From: Candidatus Falkowbacteria bacterium CG23_combo_of_CG06-09_8_20_14_all_49_15
GTDB taxonomy: Bacteria > Patescibacteriota > Patescibacteriia > Patescibacteriales > UM-FILTER-48-10
NCBI GenBank assembly: GCA_002771615.1
Contig: PCSD01000065.1
Location: 560 to 9,938 of the forward strand
Direction of reading: 5' to 3'
DNA length: 9,379 nucleotides
Positions 4,692 to 9,379 of the stretch are shown piece by piece. Made by a program: the position numbers and the translations under genes. Position 1 is the first letter of the stretch. Every line of letters begins with the position of its first letter. The notes beneath the pieces were generated by a model that saw nothing but the letters and a program-made list of their open reading frames with translations, ran no database searches and was not told the origin of the DNA.

Positions 4692-5555
4692 TTAGTGCTG
4701 GCAAGCCGGACAATAAGCGGTACCGCGCCCGGCGATTCTGGTTTTACGGAGCAAATGGCCGCAAGCCAGACAAGGCTGATCGGCCCGATTATACACTTTC
4801 AAGTGCTGATAAAAATGGCCGCGCTGGCCGTCCGCGTCCACATAGTTATTAAAAGTGGTGCCGCGATATTTGATCGCCTGCCGGAGGATCCTTTTGCTGG
4901 CCGCGACTAATTTTTCCATTTGCCGGGCATTCACCCGGCCGGCCGCTCGGCCGGGAAAAATACCCGCCGCATGCAAAGCTTCATCCGCGTAAATATTCCC
5001 GATGCCGGCCACGATCTTTTGATCAAGCAAAAGACCCTTGATGGATATTTTCCTGTCTTTGGCCGCGCGCGCAAGATAAATGGCATTAAACTGCCGGGAT
5101 AAAGGCTCCGGACCGAATTTTTTATCCAGCTCGCGCGCCAATTCCTGGCCGCTGGCCAGACGCAGATAGCCGAAGGTGCGCAAATCATTGAAATACAAAC
5201 GGGCATGGTCGGCAAAGACAAAACCGGCGCGGGTATGGCGGTTGGGCAAATGGCGGTCAAAATCGGCCTGGCTGTGGCCGCCCGCGATCAAACGGCCTTG
5301 GTGGCAATAGACCAGCTGGCCGGTCATTTTCAGATGGATGAGCAGTTTGTCCGCGCCTTTGGCCAGAGAAAAAATCAGGAGTTTGCCGCGGCGGCTGATA
5401 TCAGAAAAGCGGTTGCCCTTGAGGATGCGGACAAAAATATCCGGATCGCCCTGGACGGCGCGGGGTAAAAAAATCAGGACATCGGCAATTCTCTGATTGA
5501 TGATTTTTTTCCGCAAATCGCGGACAATGGTTTCCACTTCCGGCAGTTCCGGCAT
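4692..5555 (-). CDS. mutM: Formamidopyrimidine-DNA glycosylase / AP lyase
   Basis: A 287-aa bifunctional base-excision repair enzyme that removes 8-oxoguanine and formamidopyrimidines and cleaves the abasic strand. The N-terminal MPELPEVET carries the catalytic proline (P2) and glutamate (E3). K58 (RRGK) and the HLKMTGQL segment (74-81) follow, then the strand with R109 and FNDLRTFG (122-129), and the helix-two-turn-helix with GIGNIYADE (184-192). The zinc finger has C262, C265, C282 and C285, with the phosphate-contacting R277 in AGRGTAYCPAC. All key residues are present and length is normal (about 270-290). It has its own consensus-like promoter directly behind the terminator of the upstream gene. 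The start is fixed by the invariant MPELPE; no Shine-Dalgarno precedes it. Confidence 0.97.
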   Translation of the reverse strand: MPELPEVETIVRDLRKKIINQRIADVLIFLPRAVQGDPDIFVRILKGNRFSDISRRGKLLIFSLAKGADKLLIHLKMTGQLVYCHQGRLIAGGHSQADFDRHLPNRHTRAGFVFADHARLYFNDLRTFGYLRLASGQELARELDKKFGPEPLSRQFNAIYLARAAKDRKISIKGLLLDQKIVAGIGNIYADEALHAAGIFPGRAAGRVNARQMEKLVAASKRILRQAIKYRGTTFNNYVDADGQRGHFYQHLKVYNRADQPCLACGHLLRKTRIAGRGTAYCPACQH

Positions 5556-5588
5556 ATTGGTCGCATAAAGATATAAAAAGGCTTTTTC

Positions 5589-5617
5589 ATTATACCGAAA
5601 ATGCGCAAATATGTAAA
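5589..5617 (-). promoter_or_regulatory. Promoter of mutM
   Basis: The minus strand reads TTTACA (5617-5612), exactly 17 bp, then TATAAT (5594-5589), a near-perfect sigma-70-type housekeeping promoter. Predicted transcription starts near 5582, giving a leader of about 27 nt. Its -35 box shares bases with the T-tract of the preceding terminator. Confidence 0.75.
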
Positions 5618-5644
5618 AACCCCCGGGCCGATTCGCCCAGGGGT
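5615..5644 (-). terminator. Rho-independent terminator of the IMP dehydrogenase family gene
   Basis: On the minus strand a 10-position stem (ACCCCTGGGC / GCCCGGGGGT, 5644-5635 with 5628-5619, 6-nt loop) is followed by a run of five T (5619-5615). The 5639/5624 pair is a G-U wobble on the minus strand but a C-A mismatch on the plus strand, supporting minus-strand use. It begins 14 bp after the stop codon at 5659. Confidence 0.88.
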
Positions 5645-5658
5645 GAAATAAAAGTTTC

Positions 5659-7176
5659 TTATTCTTTGACCCGGATATTATTCTGCCGTTCGCCTACGGC
5701 GGTAAAGCGGCAGAAAATATGCGGATTTTTTATCCCGATTTCGTGCGCGCAAATGATATTTTCCGCGCCGATATGGGCCAAGCCCCCTTGCACGAGTTCA
5801 ATGTCTTCGCCGATCCACTTGCGCAAAGGGCCGCGGTATTCCACCCAGCCTTCCACCCCTTCCGGAGCGATTTTCTGGCGGCCATAACGGTCAGACAAAC
5901 GTTTTTTGATCGCTTGCCGCGAAGCCATGCCCCAGTAGCGGACTAAGCCGTCATGCGTGCCATATTGGACAGCGGACAGGGATTCGGACGCGCCCGCGAG
6001 CCATTTGCCGGCCATGATCGCAGATCCGCCGGCGGCCAGCGCCACCGCCATTTCGCCCGGCCCATTGATGCCGCCGTCCGGAATGATTACCGGCGCGTTT
6101 TGACCGCGCCGGACCAACTCCTGGCGGGCGCATAAGAGCTCGCGGATCAAAGTGAACATCGGGAAACCGGCGCCGGTCACGAGCGATGTCGTGCAGATGG
6201 AGCCGGAACCGATGCCGCACTTCACGCCGTCCGCGCCCGCAACCGCGAGCCGGAGGTAGCCGTCCACGTCCGCGACATTGCCGACAATCACCGCCATCTC
6301 GCGGCCGACGATCTTTTTTACGGACGCTGTCTGGCCGATGACAGCCGGCGAATTGCCGTGGCTGGAATCAATCACCACCACGCCCGCGCCCAGTTCCAAA
6401 GCGGTCCTGGCCCGGTCCAGGTCTTCCGGCAGGACGCCGATGGCCAATCCGACCAAAGGCCGGCTCTGATGCCAATTGGGGTTGGCATGAAAAAAGTCCT
6501 TCATAAAATAGATTCCTTGGAAACGGAACTGATCATCCACGAGCGGCAGGACATTGCATTCCTGTTCGTTCAGCAGGCGATCCTTGATCCGGTCAAAGGA
6601 AGTTTGGACTTTTTCGTATTTCAGCTTGTCAATGGACATCATCCATTTTTCTACCGGATCATCCAAATGGCCTTTGAAAGCCACATCGCGGGTGAAAAGG
6701 ACGCCGTCCAAAGTCCCATCATCCCTGACGACCGGAATGGTGCTGAAACCGTAGGTCGTGAGGATGTCTTTCGCGTCTTCCAAGATTTGCGTAGGGCGCA
6801 GGCATTTCGGATTGTCCACCAAAAAAGGCTTCTTGGCCAACGCCCTGGCCAGAATATCCATCTGCTCGCGATATTTGGCTCGGTAGGCGATGCCGCAACC
6901 GCCCATTTCATTCAAGGCGATCAGCATTTCCGCGCCGGATACCGCGTCCATAGCCGCGCTGAAAAGCGGCAGCTTGATATTGACCGGCCCGATGGCCAAG
7001 GATAAGTCAACGGCAAACGGCATAATCCCGGAATGAATCGGCCGCAATCTTACCTCGTGGAGCGTATTGCCGGCCAGAGGCTCCAGATTGAAATATTCAC
7101 CGATTCTTTCCGGATACAGGATCTGGTAAATTTCCTCCGCGCTCACTGGCCTGAATTCTGATTTTTTCGTGTCCAT
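5659..7176 (-). CDS. guaB: IMP dehydrogenase family protein with CBS pair
   Basis: A 505-aa protein of the IMPDH/GMP reductase family, most likely oxidising IMP to XMP with NAD+, the committed step to guanine nucleotides. The TIM-barrel starts with SAAMDAVSG (73-81). Two CBS domains are inserted (about 123-235; STIPVVRDDGTLDGVLFTRD and NVLPLVDDQFRFQGIY). Then come the NAD-contacting D270 (DSSHG), the catalytic loop GIGSGSICTT with Cys328, the phosphate-site PDGGI (366-370), the flap R430-Y431 dyad and PEGVEG (438-443). CBS domains and the RY flap favour IMPDH over GMP reductase. Variations from the usual sequence are SGS for PGS in the loop and AGKWLAGASES for GS-LAG-EES. The chosen ATG (7176) has a strong AAAGGAGGG site; a longer frame to 7257 would place hydrophobic, promoter-derived sequence in front. 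No guaA or other purine gene is near. Confidence 0.88.
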   Translation of the reverse strand: MDTKKSEFRPVSAEEIYQILYPERIGEYFNLEPLAGNTLHEVRLRPIHSGIMPFAVDLSLAIGPVNIKLPLFSAAMDAVSGAEMLIALNEMGGCGIAYRAKYREQMDILARALAKKPFLVDNPKCLRPTQILEDAKDILTTYGFSTIPVVRDDGTLDGVLFTRDVAFKGHLDDPVEKWMMSIDKLKYEKVQTSFDRIKDRLLNEQECNVLPLVDDQFRFQGIYFMKDFFHANPNWHQSRPLVGLAIGVLPEDLDRARTALELGAGVVVIDSSHGNSPAVIGQTASVKKIVGREMAVIVGNVADVDGYLRLAVAGADGVKCGIGSGSICTTSLVTGAGFPMFTLIRELLCARQELVRRGQNAPVIIPDGGINGPGEMAVALAAGGSAIMAGKWLAGASESLSAVQYGTHDGLVRYWGMASRQAIKKRLSDRYGRQKIAPEGVEGWVEYRGPLRKWIGEDIELVQGGLAHIGAENIICAHEIGIKNPHIFCRFTAVGERQNNIRVKE

Positions 7177-7179
7177 AAG

Positions 7180-7188
7180 CCCTCCTTT
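7180..7188 (-). promoter_or_regulatory. Strong Shine-Dalgarno that fixes the IMPDH start
   Basis: The minus strand reads AAAGGAGGG, with its AGGAGG core 4 nt before the ATG at 7176. It is by far the best ribosome binding site in the window and rejects the upstream-extended start at 7257. Confidence 0.85.
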
Positions 7189-7222
7189 TGCTGGTTGATA
7201 AGAAATAAAAAGAACAAAGTAT

Positions 7223-7241
7223 TTTCTGATAATATCAGAAA
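7223..7241. repeat. Perfect dyad in the IMPDH promoter region (candidate operator)
   Basis: TTTCTGAT (7223-7230), 3-nt centre, ATCAGAAA (7234-7241): an 8-bp perfect dyad. It lies around the predicted transcription start of the IMPDH gene and overlaps the -10 region, so it could be a repressor site or a hairpin at the 5' end of the message. It also contains an extended -10-like TGATATTAT on the minus strand. Confidence 0.5.
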
Positions 7242-7267
7242 TTAACAGAAAAAACACTGCTTGTCAA
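7239..7267 (-). promoter_or_regulatory. Putative promoter of the IMPDH gene
   Basis: A perfect TTGACA -35 (7267-7262) is followed after 17 bp by TAATTT (7244-7239), preceded by TG in extended -10 position. The -10 match is poor (3/6). The alternative TGATATTAT (7237-7229) is a better -10 but lacks a -35 at normal distance. Either gives a leader of roughly 45-60 nt. Confidence 0.5.
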
Positions 7268-7318
7268 TCACCAATGACCAGACAGAGATGGGTTTGTTGG
7301 CACGAAAAAATTATCGGT

Positions 7319-7351
7319 AAAAAACCAGTCCGCCAGAGCGGACTGATTTTT
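7319..7351. terminator. Bidirectional rho-independent terminator after the second surface protein gene
   Basis: CAGTCCGC (7326-7333), 4-nt loop, GCGGACTG (7338-7345): a perfect 8-bp GC-rich stem. On the minus strand it is followed by G and six T (7325-7319); on the plus strand by A and a T run (7346-7352). It lies 28 bp after the surface protein stop at 7373. Confidence 0.9.
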
Positions 7352-7372
7352 TGCTTATTTGATTTTTTCTGA

Positions 7373-9301
7373 TCAAGCTATCGGGTCGCGCCGGAATAGG
7401 CGATCGCGCGAACCGTATCCCAGTCGCTGGCGGAAGAAGGAGTATGCTTGAAAATATGCCTGAAGGTCAAAATCGCCACTGCCTCGCTGTTCAAGTTCCG
7501 CTGAGCCGGCCGCAGGCCGTAGGTGATAGACGGTAACGGCCGCGTCGTCGCGGGCGTTCTGGCGGTTCGGAGCGCGCAGATAGATTTTCTGGAAAATATC
7601 ATAAGATTTCTCTTCCGCCGCGCTATTCAGTTGGTTCGGCCAACGGCCATTGGCAATGGCCATGCAATCCCGCCAATCATCGGCATTGGCCGGCAAGCGT
7701 CCGAAAGCGGACTGGAAGCTGTTAACCACGCCGGCCCGCTCGCCCGCGCCCAAATCCTTGGCGCTGGGCGTGCCATAAGTGACGAAATTAATGATCGCGT
7801 TCCTGACTTGGTCGCTTGGATTGCCCGCGCTAATGATCTTATTGACCAGACCGGAAGCATTCTTCTCCTCTTCGCCAAGATTGCGGACCGCGCCCATGAG
7901 ACCCAAGATGCGATTAACATCCCCGCCGACGACAGCCTGTCCGTCTGAAATGATCTGCGGCCAAGCAACTTCGCCGTTTTTTTCCCTCTGCGGCTCGCCC
8001 GCTTGTTCGCCAGTTGTTTCTTCGGCCTGATTAGCAACCGCTTCGTCTTGTTTGGCTTCTTGGGCCGGAGGAGCGGTTTTTTTCGGAGTATTATTGGTCA
8101 GAATCGGGGTACCACCGCCGCCACCGCCGCCGGAAGATCCGGCTTCGGATACAGCCGCGTCATAAGTAAAGCCAGTGCCGGCGCTGTCGGCCGTACAGGT
8201 GATTTTCGCGTCATTTTCCGTACAGGTGATGCCGGCGGCCGCGTTCATTGAAGGCTGAAGGCCTTCCACGACCGCCTGGACTGTTCCGGCCGACGGCTTG
8301 TAATCATATTGGGCGCCGTTCAAGATGCCATGGAAAGTTTCGCCCAAAGTGATGTTGCCAGGCGTGAAATCAACGACCTGTGCAACGGCAACGGCATTGG
8401 TGGTGCTGGAAGTCAGAGTGAAAGCGGTGCCGGCCGCGTCGGAAGTGATTTCAACATGGGTGGTCTGGTCAACCGCGGTCACGTTGCCGTTCTCGGCGCT
8501 GCCGTTGATGGCGGCGGTCAAACCGGCCGTGACATTGGCCACCGTCGCTACCGTCGCCGTAAAATTGATGGCCGTACCGTTGATGGCGGCCGTGAAGGTA
8601 TCGCCGATTTCCACATTTGCCGGAGTCACGGTGCTCACCTGAGCGACGGCCACCACGCCGGTCGTGCTGGCTGAGGAAGAAATATCGCCAGTCGTGTTAT
8701 CTGTAAAAGCGACAGCGGTCGCGCTCGTTTCTGTTCCAGAGGTCGTAAAAATCGCTTCATCATCCGCGCCGCTTATTGCCAAAGAATTATGATTGGGATC
8801 GTCAACATTGGTTAAAGATCGTAAAATCGCCGCAGTCTCAGTGGCTACGCGCGCGACATCGCCCGCGCCAAGGTCTATGTCAATCTGCGCCGCATCATCC
8901 GTACAATCAGTCTCATCATCCGTAACAGAAGAAGAAGCGACAAAAGTCACGACGCAAGAACCAATCGTAATCGTCTCTCCGTCAGCCGGCGTAGCGTTGA
9001 CCGTCAAAGTTCGTGAAGCTTTGACCTCTGCCACATTGGCCTGGGTCGTACTGGTCGCCGCGGTCTGGTTATCCGTGCCAACTTCCACATTGGCCTGGGT
9101 CGTACTGGTCGCCGCGGTCTGGTTATCCGTACCAGCTGCTGAATTCGGAATCACCAAAGTGGTGCTAAAAGTTGAAAGAGCGGCGGCCGAGGCGACATTC
9201 AAGCCGCCAAAAGAGCCGAAAGACATTAAAAAAGCGGCAATGAGCAATAAATTAAATGCCTTCCGCCGCTGTTTGGAGTGCGTAAAAAAACTTTTTTTCA
9301 T
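7373..9301 (-). CDS. Secreted surface protein with tandem beta-domains; C-terminus frameshifted
   Basis: The open frame gives 642 aa from ATG 9301. Residues 1-41 are a signal peptide (basic N-terminus, LLLIAAFLMSF, then VASAAA). A 17-18 residue unit GTDNQTAATSTTQANV is duplicated (about 57-90). Three beta-rich domains follow at about 96-222, 223-308 and 309-385; the last two share the pattern TP(A/G)NxxxGxTFxxxxNG and DxAGTxFT. Paired cysteines occur in the first (116, 133) and third (360, 369). A polyglycine stretch (about 391-397) and Pro/Glu/Gln linker lead to a helical C-terminal region (from about 445) built of units of about 43 residues with F..(A/I)(F/Y)...P.....DW. After V591 (near 7528) this frame turns into implausible sequence (LELEQRGSGDF type), while the adjacent frame continues the repeat. 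The in-frame TTG at 9370 would place non-signal sequence before the signal peptide and is rejected. No Shine-Dalgarno; a TTTAAT box lies at 9320-9315. Confidence 0.8.
   Translation of the reverse strand: MKKSFFTHSKQRRKAFNLLLIAAFLMSFGSFGGLNVASAAALSTFSTTLVIPNSAAGTDNQTAATSTTQANVEVGTDNQTAATSTTQANVAEVKASRTLTVNATPADGETITIGSCVVTFVASSSVTDDETDCTDDAAQIDIDLGAGDVARVATETAAILRSLTNVDDPNHNSLAISGADDEAIFTTSGTETSATAVAFTDNTTGDISSSASTTGVVAVAQVSTVTPANVEIGDTFTAAINGTAINFTATVATVANVTAGLTAAINGSAENGNVTAVDQTTHVEITSDAAGTAFTLTSSTTNAVAVAQVVDFTPGNITLGETFHGILNGAQYDYKPSAGTVQAVVEGLQPSMNAAAGITCTENDAKITCTADSAGTGFTYDAAVSEAGSSGGGGGGGTPILTNNTPKKTAPPAQEAKQDEAVANQAEETTGEQAGEPQREKNGEVAWPQIISDGQAVVGGDVNRILGLMGAVRNLGEEEKNASGLVNKIISAGNPSDQVRNAIINFVTYGTPSAKDLGAGERAGVVNSFQSAFGRLPANADDWRDCMAIANGRWPNQLNSAAEEKSYDIFQKIYLRAPNRQNARDDAAVTVYHLRPAAGSAELEQRGSGDFDLQAYFQAYSFFRQRLGYGSRDRLFRRDPIA
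7378..7527 (-). pseudogene. Out-of-frame true C-terminus of the second surface protein
   Basis: In the neighbouring frame, 49 codons from ATC (7527-7525) to TAG (7380-7378) read ITYGLRPAQRNLNSEAV... and end DWDTVRAIAYSGATR. This fits the upstream repeat units in the main frame: SFQSAFGRLPANADDWRDCMAIANG aligns with TFRHIFKHTPSSASDWDTVRAIAYSG if both are read in short blocks (F, F, P, A, DW and AIA columns). From memory, 'YGLRP' and 'AIAYSG' ends are common in Patescibacteria surface proteins. Dropping one base (for example T at 7528) joins AVTV to ITYGLRP and restores a 640-aa protein. Sequencing error, a real mutation or phase variation cannot be told apart here. Confidence 0.8.
9031..9138 (-). 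repeat. 54-bp in-frame tandem duplication near the N-terminus of the surface protein
   Basis: Copy A (9031-9084) and copy B (9085-9138) are identical over the first 46 bp and diverge only in the last 8. The period of 54 bp keeps frame and duplicates GTDNQTAATSTTQANV plus two residues. Near identity indicates recent origin by slippage or recombination, in the flexible segment behind the signal peptide. Confidence 0.9.
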
Positions 9302-9353
9302 AAGTTTTTTAATTATTAAAGTGAGTTTGATTCCAGAATCTAACGCAACATAT

Positions 9354-9370
9354 TTGGCGCGAAGCGCCAA
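9354..9370. repeat. 7-bp perfect hairpin upstream of the second surface protein gene
   Basis: TTGGCGC (9354-9360), GAA, GCGCCAA (9364-9370). It lies 53 bp before the ATG at 9301 and is not followed by a T-tract. It may belong to an upstream transcription unit or a dispersed repeat; too little flanking sequence is present to decide. Confidence 0.5.
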
Positions 9371-9379
9371 TAATGCTAA

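Noticed and set aside
7177..7257. 27-residue upstream extension of the IMPDH frame
   Set aside because: It would translate the promoter, dyad and Shine-Dalgarno; the AAAGGAGGG site before 7176 fixes the start.
9302..9370. TTG start at 9370 for the second surface protein
   Set aside because: It would put 23 residues, partly from a hairpin, in front of a clear signal peptide starting MKKSFF at 9301.

Overview
The window looks like the chromosome of an uncultivated Candidate Phyla Radiation (Patescibacteria) bacterium. This is inferred from family content, not from a marker gene. Two secreted surface proteins of the kind common in that group flank the window: one has 'VYYLGADSKRYVF'-type repeats, the other a C-terminal repeat ending 'RAIAYSGATR'. 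A DUF5667-type membrane protein is paired with an ECF sigma factor. Most starts lack a Shine-Dalgarno sequence and have a -10-like box very close to the start codon. All CDSs read through with the standard code and TGA is used as a stop. Every gene is on the minus strand except one small HTH gene.

Layout from left to right. 1-752 is the 5' part of a surface-layer-like protein gene that runs off the window. 753-1090 is its long upstream region, rich in hairpins, with a segment complementary to the ribosome binding site and a short cryptic reading frame carrying a PVKFIGVGE motif. 1091-2609 is a tightly coupled ECF sigma / membrane anti-sigma-like pair. 2610-2916 is a very AT-rich divergent intergenic region holding three copies of a 26-bp interrupted inverted repeat, the last one directly upstream of an 81-aa HTH gene (2917-3162, plus strand). 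A bidirectional terminator separates this gene from an HU-like nucleoid protein gene (3209-3490). Then come a desulfoferrodoxin/superoxide reductase (3777-4151), a 540-bp intergenic mosaic of 42-bp tandem repeats and palindromes, formamidopyrimidine-DNA glycosylase (4692-5555), an IMP dehydrogenase family protein (5659-7176) and a second secreted surface protein (7373-9301). The last reading frame is broken near 7528 by an apparent one-base shift; the expected C-terminus lies in the neighbouring frame.

Functional reading. The left part is a plausible surface-remodelling unit: a sigma factor, a membrane regulator with an extracytoplasmic region, and a surface protein with a long leader. The HTH protein with its triplet of operator-like sites may regulate itself and perhaps the divergent sigma operon. 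The middle holds oxidative-damage functions (superoxide reduction, 8-oxoguanine repair), nucleoid architecture and one guanine-nucleotide enzyme. The most notable observations are the three operator-like repeats, the frameshifted surface protein whose correct C-terminus is supported by internal repeat homology, the structured leader at 753-1090, and the intergenic repeat mosaic.
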